Source of the DNA: Bacillus sp. NEB1478
GTDB lineage: Bacteria > Bacillota > Bacilli > Bacillales > Fictibacillaceae
Direction: 5' to 3'
DNA: 64,000 bases
Assembly (NCBI RefSeq): GCF_031582965.1
Contig: NZ_CP134049.1
Coordinates: 3,038,001 to 3,102,000 of the forward strand
Part shown: positions 41,809 through 50,935 of the stretch, piece by piece
Layout of the letters: every line of letters starts with the position of its first letter
How positions within the stretch are numbered: the first letter of the stretch is position 1
The notes under the pieces: generated by a model
The model's database searches: none
Seen by the model: the letters and a program-made list of their open reading frames with translations, nothing else
What the model was told of the DNA's origin: nothing
Translations under genes and position numbers: made by a program

Positions 41809-42831
41809 TTATGCGGTTTTATTTTTTCTTATAAAGTTTCGGATATCTCTGTTACCAATAAATTTCTTAGACTGCTCACACCATAATTTAAAATTCAGTG
41901 ATTTTAAACTTGATAATAACGTCAATGTTGGTACATCTTGAAGTCTTGGATCACTTTTATGCGCTTTTTCAAGATGATAGTTTGGAACACGTGAATTCAG
42001 GTGATGAACGTGATGAAATCCGATATTTCCTGTGAACCATTGCAGTACTTTTGGAAGCTTGTAGAAAGAACTTCCCTTCAAGGCTGCTTCAACATAGTTC
42101 CACTTTTCGTTATTCTCAAAGTAACCATCCTCAAACTGATGCTGTACATAAAAAAGCCATACGCCTGAGAATGTGGCAATATAGAATATCGGCAGTTCGA
42201 CTAAAAGGAATGCTTTCCAGCCAATCGTAAATCCGACTGCCAATACAATTGAAACTAACACAACGTTTGTGATCCAAACGTGGATTCTTTCTTTTTTCGA
42301 AGCATTTTTCGCATTAAAACGGTACTCGATCAAAAAGATATATAATGGTCCAATTAAAAATAATACGATTGGGTTGCGATAAACGCGATATTGCAAACGT
42401 TTTAGCCATGATGCATCTGCATATTCCTGCAATGTCATCGTCCAAACATCACCTACACCGCGCTTTTCCAAGTTTCCGTTTGTTGCATGATGTGTCGCAT
42501 GGCTGTTTTTCCACTGTTCATACGAACAAAACGTAAATAAGCCCGTAAACATGCCAACGATTTGATTCATTTTACGGCTTTTAAAGAACGAATAGTGTGT
42601 ACAATCATGAAAAATGATGAATGTACGAACTAAAAAGCCAGCAGCAGGAACCGCACAAACTAATGTTAACCAAAACGATATATTTAAACTCAGATAGGCT
42701 AATACCCATAAAACTAGGAACGGCCCAACTGAATTAATCAACTGCCATACACTTGCTGATATACGCGGGCGTTCAAATGGCGCTAATTTCTTCTTCCACT
42801 CACGAATATCATACTTTGAATGTTCGTTCAT
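41809..42831 (-). CDS. des: Membrane fatty-acid (acyl-lipid) desaturase
   Basis: 340 residues with four membrane helices in two pairs. The three His boxes that bind the di-iron centre are HDCTHYSF (about residue 74), HATHH (about 110) and HHVHH (about 275). It resembles the Bacillus delta-5 acyl-lipid desaturase Des, which introduces a cis double bond to keep membranes fluid in the cold. The DesK/DesR regulators of B. subtilis are not adjacent, so control may be distant or different. ATG 42831 behind GAGGAGAG. Confidence 0.92.
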   Translation of the reverse strand: MNEHSKYDIREWKKKLAPFERPRISASVWQLINSVGPFLVLWVLAYLSLNISFWLTLVCAVPAAGFLVRTFIIFHDCTHYSFFKSRKMNQIVGMFTGLFTFCSYEQWKNSHATHHATNGNLEKRGVGDVWTMTLQEYADASWLKRLQYRVYRNPIVLFLIGPLYIFLIEYRFNAKNASKKERIHVWITNVVLVSIVLAVGFTIGWKAFLLVELPIFYIATFSGVWLFYVQHQFEDGYFENNEKWNYVEAALKGSSFYKLPKVLQWFTGNIGFHHVHHLNSRVPNYHLEKAHKSDPRLQDVPTLTLLSSLKSLNFKLWCEQSKKFIGNRDIRNFIRKNKTA

Positions 42832-42965
42832 TAAACCACTCTCCTCAAATTCACATCCATATCATCATAACACATATTATGTATCCGATTTCCACATATT
42901 ATGGCGATTACAAAAACAATTAAATGAACAAGGTGTCTCATTAGTGCGTTTTGTCACATCACGTC

Positions 42966-43047
42966 GACTCGCCGATCTATCAAATAATCCGCGAGAATAA
43001 AGAAAAATCCGCAATATTATCATCAAAATTCGCGTGATTAACTCATC
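42966..43047. repeat. 20/21-nt-period intergenic array, family D
   Basis: Units with core AATCCGCG start at 42986, 43006 and 43027, with a weaker one at 42966 (steps 20, 20, 21). Tails are variable and A/T-rich. The remainder of the 42832-43236 gap holds a GGCTGAC/GTCAGCC hairpin (43078-43104) and the protease terminator. Confidence 0.55.
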
Positions 43048-43190
43048 AAACGTGGTTGCAATTCATAAAGAAAACTTGGCTGACTCAAGCATTTTACGTC
43101 AGCCTTAGTTGCAATTATACTATCGACTTTAACGTGTTTCTGCTTTGAATTACCCTACTGCAAACAAGTTAACCTTATGATATTGCAAAA

Positions 43191-43233
43191 AAAGACCGAG
43201 AACTCCCTCTTTTATAGGAAGAACCCGGTCTTT
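43191..43233 (-). terminator. Terminator of the subtilase gene
   Basis: Long imperfect stem AAAGACCGGGTTCTTCC/GGGAGTTCTCGGTCTTT with a T run on the minus strand. Confidence 0.85.
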
Positions 43234-43236
43234 ATT

Positions 43237-46200
43237 TTATTTCTTAGCGTTAATGTACAATTTTCCTGCTGCTGTTTCGTGTGTTTCATTGCCATAGTCA
43301 TCTGAAGCGATAACTTCTACAACAGCTCCTGGTGCTTTTACGTTGGATGTTGCTGTGTAGTAACCTTCATAATGCCCTTCAGACGTTTCTCGCATCGGAA
43401 GCTCCGTAGCGTTTGCCGTTATACTCGCATTTGTCAGTGGCATGTGGATTACAAATACCGCATCTAACCCTGGCTCACTGTCAAATTCAATTTTCACGGA
43501 TTCACCGCTTTTCAGTTGTTTATCTGTATCAGGTTTCAAGTTTTGGACAACTGGAGCTTCGAACTTCGCATAAACCTTCACTGATTTAGAGTGGCGGTTT
43601 CCTGCCTTGTCCTGAGCTACAACTTTAATCACGTTTTCTCCTTCATCTAGCAGCATACGATGACTATAGTTGCCATCCGCATCTACCTTCGCTTTTTGTC
43701 CGTTCACTTTTACCCAATCCAGATTTGCTTCATTAACGTTGCCTTTTACAGTTACAGATTCACGATTCGTCTTCATGCCATCAGTCGGCGAAGTAATCGT
43801 TACTCTTGGTTTTGCCTGGTCAAGTGTCACCGTTACTGGTGCAGATTCATCCGTTGATCCAGACTCTGTTACCGCTTTTGCTGTTAATCGGTTAGCTCCA
43901 TCATTTAGGGTAAGATCAGCTGAGAATGTACCTTCATCCGTTGTTGCAGCACTTGCTACTTCTTCACCATTGTTAAAAATTTTAACAGTTGTAGTTGGTG
44001 CTGCTGTTCCTGATACAGTTACGTTCTCATCATTTGTAAATGATCCATCGGCAGGTGAAGTAATTACTGGCGCCGTTACTTCGTAGTTCACCGTTGCGCG
44101 GATCATATAGTTTCCTTCATCCTCAGGTGATGGCGACCATGCCCCGCCTACTAACTGATAACTTCTTCCTGACCACTCGCCATCTTCATCTGTCCCAAGA
44201 CCCGGAGTGTTTGGATTTGGCTGTGATTGGATGTACACCATATAGAAGTCTCCCTCTACCATGATGCCATGTTCACTTAAGTCGATATGTGTCCATTCAC
44301 CATTTCGAAGTGCTGTTTCATTAAAAGGTCCTGCTAACTTTTTACCTGGTGTTCCATCTGGGCCGCTAGCGTCATACACCGCTACTTGGAAATCTGTTCC
44401 GCCTGGAATTGGCCATTCAGTATCCCAGAATCGGAATAATCCGCCTGTTACCATTGCTCTTTCATTTCCGGAAGCAAGTGACATTTTCACTGCCCAGCCA
44501 TTACCTGCATCATAGAATGCACGTGCATTTTCAGCTGTACCATCATCATAGCCGATTTCTCCGGGGTATCCGATAAATGGTTTCAATGCTATGTCTTGCT
44601 CAGTATTATCTCCGCCATTGACCGTAACCGAAACTTCTTGGCTATAGTAGGATGGCGCAACAATTTTTAAAGTGTAATCTCCTTCGTAAGCAGTCATTTC
44701 ATATGAACCATCTGCTGCAGTTTCGACAGGTGCCACCGCTGCATCTTCCATAAGCATAACCGTTGCCCCTGCTACTGGTTCTCCGGTTACTTGATTTGTA
44801 ACCGAACCGGAAACTGTACCTTTAGGAATTTCCTCAAGTGTAAAGTTAGCTGCTGCAACACCATCGCTTTCAATATTTACAGTTTGGGAAGCTGAACGAT
44901 AACCGTAAGCTTCAGCCATCACCGTAAAAGTTCCCGCAGCATGTGTCATACCGTACGATCCGTCTTGCGGATTTGTGTAAACGGATCTGCCTGTCTCAAG
45001 TACACTCACTTCAGCTTGAATCGGTAATACCATCGGTGCTGCGTTATCTTTAACAGAATCCTTTTTCAAAATCGGCTCTACCGGTAAAATCTTGGCTGGA
45101 TCCACTTTCGGTTTCGCCTCAGCAGAAGCTAATTTTTCAACAGCCGGTGCTGCTGTTACTTTCGCTTTTTGTGCAGTTGATAATGGCTGACTTTGCAGTT
45201 TTACATCATCTAAATACCATCCTGCTTTTACAACAGAACCATCTGTTGTCACGTTAAATGCGATATATACACGTTGTCCTGCGTATTCGCTTAAGTTTAC
45301 TTCTCCATCAATCCACCCGCCAGATGTGGAGTTAACACGAAGTTTTTGTGTCCAGTTTTCCATATCTGTTGATACAAAAACATGTCCGTAATCGTAGTTG
45401 CGCTCCAAGTCATGCCACTGCTTGAACTGTAAGTAGCTGTCTCCTTCCGGAAGGTCAACTGGAGGCATAACAAGTGTCATGTTTGCTTTATTATCGTAAT
45501 TTCCATCCAGATTTGTCGCATAAACATTCGTACCAGAGTTTGCTGCCCCTGGTCCACTTGTTGGCATTCCCTTTTCCCAGCTGTTGTTTGCTCCGTAAGA
45601 GGACCATCCTGTTGCATCTCCTTCAAAATCCTCTTCATATCCTACAGAGATACCCGGCAGCAGCGATACAGTATAGTTATCCGTTGACGTTTCATTACCG
45701 CCATAATCCGTTGCTTTCCATTTGTAAACGATTTGATCGCCGTTGAGAGCAGAACCTGGCAATACTGCAGTATAAGTACCAGATTTGTAGTCTCCGCTCG
45801 TTCTTTCAGCAGCAATGTCTGTCCAGCTTCCATCTTCATTTAGGTAGCTTAATACTACAGAAGTTACGCTGATATCATCTGAAGCCTGAGCTTCTAGATT
45901 AATAGGCATTCCTTTATATGATTGTGATGGCCCTTCATGGGTGATAGAAGGCGCAACATTATCTTCACCATGTTTCGTAACCGTTCCTTCAATTCTACCT
46001 AAACCGGTAATAACAGAAGAGACGGCAGTAAAAGCATTTACCAGTCCGTGTCCATACCCATTATTAGGCGACTCAGGGAATGTGGCATCTGTTAGCGGTG
46101 TAGCTGTAGACATCAAGATTTCTTCCATCTCTTCAACTGATAAATTTGCATCTACCTGACGAAGCATAGCAGCGATCGCGGTTACGTGAGGACCTGCCAT

Positions 46201-47571
46201 CGACGTTCCGTTCCATCCGCCTTCATAATCGCTTCCAGGTACAGATGAACGAATGTTTACCCCAGGTGCGGAAATTTCAGGTTTTGTCTCATCATATGGT
46301 GATGGACCTTGCAGTGAGAAACTCGCCAGATGATCGTTTATATCAGTTGCACCTGTTGCAAATGATTCAGGATAGTTTGCAGGGGTAGCAACAGAACCCG
46401 GTCCTCCTGGATTAAAAATGGTTGTATTTCCTGCCGAAAACTCTGGGAAGATGTCAGCCGCACGCCATGCTGCTACCATCTCTCTGTACCACTCATCGAG
46501 TCCTGGTCCGCCGCCCCATGAGTTATTCACGACGTCTGGCGCTTTTTCCGGATGGGGATTTCCTTGAGCATCTTTTGGTGCTAAAATCCATTCTCCCGCT
46601 TCAAGCAGATCAACATCTGTTCCACCATTTGCAGAGAATGCTTTTACAGCAATCCATTTTGCACCAGGTGCAACGCCAATCTGGTTTGCTCCGTTAGGTT
46701 CAGACCCTACCATCGTTCCGGTAGTATGTGATCCATGTCCTAAATCATCATACGGAGCTGCTTGTCCGCCAACTGCATCAAACCAGTTGTACTGATTATC
46801 AGGAGCATCTGGGTTTTGAGGATTATACCCTCTATATTTTGTTTTTAAAGCCGGGTGATTCCATTGAACACCTGTATCGATCGAAGCAATAACAGTACCA
46901 GAACCGTCAATGCCCATATTCCATACAGCAGGCGCTCCTACACGATCAATATTCCATTCTATGGATGATGTTTCGCTTTTCGGTTCAACTTGTAAAGAAG
47001 ATTTTTTTTCTGGGATTTTAACTGAGCTTACAGGTTGAATTAGCTGTCTTGTTTCATTTGGAAGGACTTTTTCAACTTCAGGGAAAGCAGCAATTTGTTC
47101 CATAACTTCTTTCGTAGCCGTTACAGCCATGCCGTTAACAACATAGAAAGATTGGACTTTTTCCGCTTTTCCTGCCTTCTCTTGCTTCTCTAAATATTTT
47201 TTCACATGATCTTGAGTTTCGAGCGCTATTGCGCGAAGTGAGGAAACAACTGTGGAACGTTTCATTAACCTTGTTTGTTTTCCAGTTAACTTTTGTGTTT
47301 TAGCTTCTTTTACGGCAGCCTTTGCTACCTTTGCTGTATCTACTTGATCTTGAAACTTTATGAGGAAAGTAACTTTGTCCTTCTTACTAAATTGTTCATT
47401 GAGTTTTGAGGAGATCTTACTTTTCCCTCCATCGACTAGTGCCTTTCGTGCCGATGTGGAAGGTTTGTCTTTTGATACGGCATTTGCTTGAGACGGGAAC
47501 ATCATTGGTACGATCATTAAAAAAGTTAAAAATACGGATAACCATCTAAAATTTCTCCGTTTTTTACTCAC
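43237..47571 (-). CDS. bpr: Secreted S8 subtilisin-like protease (bacillopeptidase F-like)
   Basis: 1444 residues from GTG 47571 behind GGAGGGA, close to the length of bacillopeptidase F. Signal peptide 1-31 (ends SQANA); inhibitor I9-type propeptide to about 185; S8 domain with Asp232 (SIDTGVQWNHP), His279 (DDLGHGSHTTG), oxyanion Asn382 (FSAGN) and Ser457 (GWNGTSMAGPHV). Then Ig-like repeats, a MAM/immune-inhibitor-like domain (YLQFKQWHDLE), two carboxypeptidase regulatory-like domains (VSGSVTNQVTGEPVAGATV) and C-terminal Ig-type repeats (DGANRLTAKAV, EGENVIKVVAQDKAG). An extracellular scavenging or processing protease. Confidence 0.93.
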   Translation of the reverse strand: MSKKRRNFRWLSVFLTFLMIVPMMFPSQANAVSKDKPSTSARKALVDGGKSKISSKLNEQFSKKDKVTFLIKFQDQVDTAKVAKAAVKEAKTQKLTGKQTRLMKRSTVVSSLRAIALETQDHVKKYLEKQEKAGKAEKVQSFYVVNGMAVTATKEVMEQIAAFPEVEKVLPNETRQLIQPVSSVKIPEKKSSLQVEPKSETSSIEWNIDRVGAPAVWNMGIDGSGTVIASIDTGVQWNHPALKTKYRGYNPQNPDAPDNQYNWFDAVGGQAAPYDDLGHGSHTTGTMVGSEPNGANQIGVAPGAKWIAVKAFSANGGTDVDLLEAGEWILAPKDAQGNPHPEKAPDVVNNSWGGGPGLDEWYREMVAAWRAADIFPEFSAGNTTIFNPGGPGSVATPANYPESFATGATDINDHLASFSLQGPSPYDETKPEISAPGVNIRSSVPGSDYEGGWNGTSMAGPHVTAIAAMLRQVDANLSVEEMEEILMSTATPLTDATFPESPNNGYGHGLVNAFTAVSSVITGLGRIEGTVTKHGEDNVAPSITHEGPSQSYKGMPINLEAQASDDISVTSVVLSYLNEDGSWTDIAAERTSGDYKSGTYTAVLPGSALNGDQIVYKWKATDYGGNETSTDNYTVSLLPGISVGYEEDFEGDATGWSSYGANNSWEKGMPTSGPGAANSGTNVYATNLDGNYDNKANMTLVMPPVDLPEGDSYLQFKQWHDLERNYDYGHVFVSTDMENWTQKLRVNSTSGGWIDGEVNLSEYAGQRVYIAFNVTTDGSVVKAGWYLDDVKLQSQPLSTAQKAKVTAAPAVEKLASAEAKPKVDPAKILPVEPILKKDSVKDNAAPMVLPIQAEVSVLETGRSVYTNPQDGSYGMTHAAGTFTVMAEAYGYRSASQTVNIESDGVAAANFTLEEIPKGTVSGSVTNQVTGEPVAGATVMLMEDAAVAPVETAADGSYEMTAYEGDYTLKIVAPSYYSQEVSVTVNGGDNTEQDIALKPFIGYPGEIGYDDGTAENARAFYDAGNGWAVKMSLASGNERAMVTGGLFRFWDTEWPIPGGTDFQVAVYDASGPDGTPGKKLAGPFNETALRNGEWTHIDLSEHGIMVEGDFYMVYIQSQPNPNTPGLGTDEDGEWSGRSYQLVGGAWSPSPEDEGNYMIRATVNYEVTAPVITSPADGSFTNDENVTVSGTAAPTTTVKIFNNGEEVASAATTDEGTFSADLTLNDGANRLTAKAVTESGSTDESAPVTVTLDQAKPRVTITSPTDGMKTNRESVTVKGNVNEANLDWVKVNGQKAKVDADGNYSHRMLLDEGENVIKVVAQDKAGNRHSKSVKVYAKFEAPVVQNLKPDTDKQLKSGESVKIEFDSEPGLDAVFVIHMPLTNASITANATELPMRETSEGHYEGYYTATSNVKAPGAVVEVIASDDYGNETHETAAGKLYINAKK

Positions 47572-48147
47572 GTTGCTTTTCCCTCCCTATTCATTTTTGT
47601 CGTACAAAATAACCAATAAAAAGTAAATCCCTATCACACCTCCTGTTTAAATTTTGAAAATTTAGTAATTCTTTGTTGTTAAATAAACGATAACGGATAA
47701 ATGCTGTAAATAAATGTTAGAATTTGTCGTTTTAAAACGCTGAAAATGGAAAATAAACCCTTTGCACGAGTTCGATCTATTATATTTGCGACTATTTGAA
47801 CCCATAGATTATTTATTTATGAAATTATTGTAGAAAATAATGTCTTAAGACTCAGTTCAAAGGAACCGACTTCAAAAAATTTATAGAGATTTGTAAAAAA
47901 ATGAGAAAACATGCTTAGAAAATGATTCAATGTATCCTTTTTTAGCATATTGAAAATGGTGTAAAGATTGATTTTATTCAACATTCTCAAATTTAAAGAA
48001 GACTTCATCATACACATGACCTAGTTAAAAATAATAAAAACAAGGCATTTTTTCCTAATTTTGGAATTACTTTTATTTCTTATGGATTAGTGACAATCTC
48101 CTGCTTTCGTTTGTATACTTGTCCACAATGTCGTTTTTTGACAAAAC
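47572..48147. other. Intergenic region upstream of the subtilase gene, no gene seen
   Basis: About 580 bp, strongly AT-rich with many TTTA/AAAT runs that could contain promoters and regulatory sites for the protease. An open frame at 47817-48017 on the minus strand has no binding site and atypical composition. I find no palindrome or repeat strong enough to name. Confidence 0.5.
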
Positions 48148-48178
48148 AAAAAGCTCCCTCTTTTAAAGAGAGAACTTA
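48148..48178 (-). terminator. Terminator of the mhq-like operon
   Basis: Stem AGTTCTCTCTTT/AAAGAGGGAGCT (imperfect) with TTTTTG on the minus strand. Confidence 0.75.
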
Positions 48179-48187
48179 TAAAAAAAA

Positions 48188-48799
48188 TTATTCAGGTCGA
48201 TCCAGTGAAAATAATTCGCCGAGCTTTGTATAATTTGTACCTGCAAGTCTACCTACAGGACGTAATTTTCCAGCATGGATTTTCCCATCTTTATAAAGAT
48301 CATCTGAGATATGATAGTGTACAACTTTCCCGATCAGGAGGTCTGTTGCAGGCTTTTCCGGTGTTCCTCCTAACGGAATAATCTGCTCTACCACGCATTC
48401 CATTCTTATATTTGCCTCAGCAATTCCAGGGATCTTTACTTTAATAGAATCAACTGGAGTTAATTTAGCAAGATCCACTTCACTTTCATCTGGCGGGAGA
48501 TTTGCCGCCGTTTTGTTTACCGCCTCAATATACGATTCATCTGGAATATGAACAACAAACTCCCCTTTTGCTGCTGCGTTTCGCGATGTATCTTTTTGCA
48601 CGCCATCTTTCCTGCCAATCGATATGGCGATAAGAGGCGGATCAGCTGTCAGCGCGTTAAAATAGCTAAAAGGTGCAGCATTAAGGACCCCTTCTTCTGA
48701 TAAAGTACTTACAAAAGCAATCGGTCTTGGAATAATACTGCCGGTTAGAAACTTATAATTTTCTTTTAAGGAAAGCGTATTCGGGTCAATTGATTTCAA
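48188..48799 (-). CDS. Flavin reductase-like (FMN-binding split barrel) protein
   Basis: 203 residues from TTG 48799 (AGGTGG 5 nt upstream); a GTG at 48808 overlaps this site. The split-barrel flavin domain is shown by TGSIIPRPIAFVSTLSEEGV (about 19-38), APFSYFNALTADPPLIAISI and GEFVVHIPDESY. It may supply reduced FMN or reduce quinones. It is the last gene of the mhq-like operon, 14 nt after the hydrolase. Confidence 0.87.
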   Translation of the reverse strand: MKSIDPNTLSLKENYKFLTGSIIPRPIAFVSTLSEEGVLNAAPFSYFNALTADPPLIAISIGRKDGVQKDTSRNAAAKGEFVVHIPDESYIEAVNKTAANLPPDESEVDLAKLTPVDSIKVKIPGIAEANIRMECVVEQIIPLGGTPEKPATDLLIGKVVHYHISDDLYKDGKIHAGKLRPVGRLAGTNYTKLGELFSLDRPE

Positions 48800-48813
48800 T
48801 ACAACCACCTGCT

Positions 48814-49422
48814 TTAATTAAAGTTTTTGCTGAACCAATCTGCTGCATCTTCCACTTCTGATCTTGATAACTGATGCCCCATCATCTCCCATTTCACATG
48901 TACAGCCGCTCCCGCTTCAGTTAACATTTTATCAAGTTCTTCCGTTTCTTCGGGAGGACAGATAGGATCATTTTTTCCCGCGCCAATAAAGATGGGCAAA
49001 TTCGAGAGATCAGGTAATTCGATTCCTCTTATCGGTACCATCGGATGATGGAGAATGGCTCCTTTTAAAGCATTTTCATAATGAAAAATTAAACTGCCTG
49101 CGATGTTTGCTCCGTTCGAGTATCCGACAGCTACAACATTGCTCCGGTCAAAATCGTATTTCTTGGCAGACTCGTTTACAAAGTCATTCAGTTCTTTCGT
49201 TCGGAAAATAAGATCTTCTTCATCAAAAACTCCTTCTGATAAACGGCGGAAAAACCGAGGCATCCCGTTTTCAGAAACATTTCCGCGAACACTTATAACC
49301 GAAGACTCGGGTGAAATCATTTCTGCAAGAGTTAGCAGATCTTCTTCGTTACCTCCAGTTCCATGCAATAACAATAAAACCGGCTTCGATTCGTCAGTTC
49401 CTTTTTTAAACAAATGTTTCAA
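48814..49422 (-). CDS. Alpha/beta hydrolase, carboxylesterase-like (MhqD-type)
   Basis: 202 residues from TTG 49422, with AGGAGG 8 nt upstream and the start touching the stop of the dioxygenase gene. The oxyanion region LLLHGTGGNEEDLL, the nucleophile elbow VVAVGYSNGANIAGSL (Ser near residue 108), acid in IGAGKNDPICPPEET and His near GHQLSRSE complete the triad. It matches the small esterase MhqD of the B. subtilis mhqNOD operon, tied to methylhydroquinone and catechol stress. Confidence 0.88.
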   Translation of the reverse strand: MKHLFKKGTDESKPVLLLLHGTGGNEEDLLTLAEMISPESSVISVRGNVSENGMPRFFRRLSEGVFDEEDLIFRTKELNDFVNESAKKYDFDRSNVVAVGYSNGANIAGSLIFHYENALKGAILHHPMVPIRGIELPDLSNLPIFIGAGKNDPICPPEETEELDKMLTEAGAAVHVKWEMMGHQLSRSEVEDAADWFSKNFN

Positions 49423-50364
49423 TTAGTTGTCCTCCTCTAAAATTCTGGCTTCTGCTGGCAATAAGTGATTTTCGATTTGTTCACGATGCTCTTCGAGCCA
49501 AGGCGGAAGAAGTAATTTCCGGCCCAATTCTTCTTCTGTTTCATCACGTGTAAAACCTGGCGGATCAGTTGCTATTTCAAATAAGATGTGTCCCTCTTCC
49601 CGGAAATAGATCGCGTTAAAATATTGACGGTCAATGATGTCAGTTACATGCAATTCGTTTGAACTCACATACTCCTGCCACTCTTTATGCTCATCATAGT
49701 CTTTTGCTCTCCATGCGATATGGTGAACTGTCCCTACTCCGCTAATTCCTCTTGGTTCTGGAGATAATTTGATATCAATAATGTTCCCTAAATCTCCATT
49801 TGCTTTAAAGCGGATATAGTCTCCATCCTGGCCGAGATCTTCAAGCCCCATTACATCAGTTAAAACTGCTGCTGTTTGCTGAGGAGCTGCAGAAAGTAAG
49901 ATTGCCCCGCCGAAGCCTTTTATTGCATATTCTTGTTTAACACCGCCAAAGCTCCATTCGCTCTTTTCAGCTTCGCGTCTTGCTACAAGTTCTAAATGCA
50001 AGCCATGAGGATCTATGAATTGGAGAGACTCTTCTTGAAATCGAGTTGTTTTTTTATATTCTACTTTAAACTGAACAAGTCTCTCTTCCCAAAATGGAAG
50101 TGCTCCTTCTGGCACGACAAATGTTGTCGTTCCTACTTGACCTGAACCGACTCTGCCTCGATAAGCATCCGGCCAAGGAAAAAATGTCATGATTGTTCCG
50201 GGCTTACCTGTTTCGTTTCCAAAATATAAATGATATGTTCCTGGATCATCAAAGTTAACGGTTTTCTTTACAAGTCTAAGACCGAGCACTCCTGCATAGA
50301 AGTCCACGTTCTCTTGAGGATTTCCTACAATAGCAGTGATATGGTGAATTCCTGCGGTTTTCAT
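49423..50364 (-). CDS. Ring-cleaving dioxygenase of the VOC fold (MhqO/MhqA-like)
   Basis: 313 residues from ATG 50364, AAAGGA upstream; an ATG at 50376 overlaps that site. Two VOC modules: AGIHHITAIVGNPQENVDFY (residues 4-23, metal His) in the first half, and VGTVHHIAWRAKDYDEHKEW with HILFEIATDPPGF in the second, giving His-His-Glu metal ligands. MhqO-type enzymes open quinol or catechol rings. First gene of the operon with the hydrolase and flavin reductase. Inverted repeats of HxlR/YodB style lie upstream. Confidence 0.9.
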   Translation of the reverse strand: MKTAGIHHITAIVGNPQENVDFYAGVLGLRLVKKTVNFDDPGTYHLYFGNETGKPGTIMTFFPWPDAYRGRVGSGQVGTTTFVVPEGALPFWEERLVQFKVEYKKTTRFQEESLQFIDPHGLHLELVARREAEKSEWSFGGVKQEYAIKGFGGAILLSAAPQQTAAVLTDVMGLEDLGQDGDYIRFKANGDLGNIIDIKLSPEPRGISGVGTVHHIAWRAKDYDEHKEWQEYVSSNELHVTDIIDRQYFNAIYFREEGHILFEIATDPPGFTRDETEEELGRKLLLPPWLEEHREQIENHLLPAEARILEEDN

Positions 50365-50391
50365 AAAAAGAAACATCCTTTCAATTTATCT

Positions 50392-50445
50392 AACTTATCT
50401 TTTGTAAGTTAAGTGTAAATTATATCACTTACTTTTGTCAAGTAA
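50392..50445. promoter_or_regulatory. Cluster of inverted repeats, likely operators of the mhq-like operon
   Basis: Three overlapping inverted repeats: AACTTA-N7-TAAGTT (50392-50410), TAAGTG-N10-CACTTA (50410-50431) and TTACTT-N5-AAGTAA (50429-50445). The third resembles operators of HxlR/DUF24-type quinone sensors such as YodB. A TATAAT-like -10 (near 50420) falls within the cluster. No such regulator is encoded next to it. Confidence 0.6.
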
Positions 50446-50702
50446 CTATATTAATCCGTAAATTCGAATGACTTTATTCTGGTTTTCTATTGTACGAAAT
50501 CCACTCTATTTAGCCTTTCCCTAAACAATGAGGATGGAAACGGGAACCCTGCTGCCTCTTATAACTGAAAATCTTCTTTCGTGGTTAATAATCAGTGGCA
50601 ATTCAGAGAGGTGAACTTAAAACGATGAGTGGAAATTCAGTATAAGGGCTAAAAAATAAAAAACTCTACATCAGGAAAACACAACAGAGGAATTAAATTA
50701 AG

Positions 50703-50786
50703 AATCAAACAAAAATTATAGGTAATCAAACAAAAAACGGTATCGATCAAACAAAAATAAGATTAAATTAAACAAATGTTTAATTT
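50703..50786. repeat. 21-nt-period intergenic array, family C
   Basis: Units AATCAAACAAAAA begin at 50703, 50724, 50745 and 50766 (variant AATTAAACAAATG), each 21 nt apart. The variable parts of 8 nt differ. Nothing else in 50446-50836 is recognisable. Confidence 0.75.
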
Positions 50787-50836
50787 TCACATCTTTAATG
50801 TACACCTGAAAACGACACAGCCTTTATAAATCGAAA

Positions 50837-50873
50837 GAGGCTGTTCCAAAGTAAAAAACTTTTGGCCAGCCTC
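50837..50873. terminator. Strong hairpin downstream of the second aldo/keto reductase
   Basis: Stem GAGGCTG/CAGCCTC with inner CCAAAG/CTTTTGG around TAAAAAA. No long T run; it may be a structured end or transcript-stabilising hairpin. Confidence 0.5.
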
Positions 50874-50895
50874 TAATAAAAGTTATGTATTTGTA

Positions 50896-50922
50896 GGGGG
50901 TCTGTCCCCGGGACAGACCCCC
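50896..50922 (-). repeat. GGGTCTG-type palindrome, copy 3, doubling as terminator
   Basis: Arms GGGGGTCTGTCCC and its complement around one C. On the plus strand CCCTTTTT follows; it stands 13 nt past the end of the aldo/keto reductase gene and probably helps end transcription. Confidence 0.7.
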
Positions 50923-50935
50923 CTTTTTAGTTCAA

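Noticed and set aside
47817..48017. 66-codon minus-strand ORF in the long gap before the subtilase gene
   Set aside because: No ribosome site, very AT-rich, composition typical of random AT-rich DNA.
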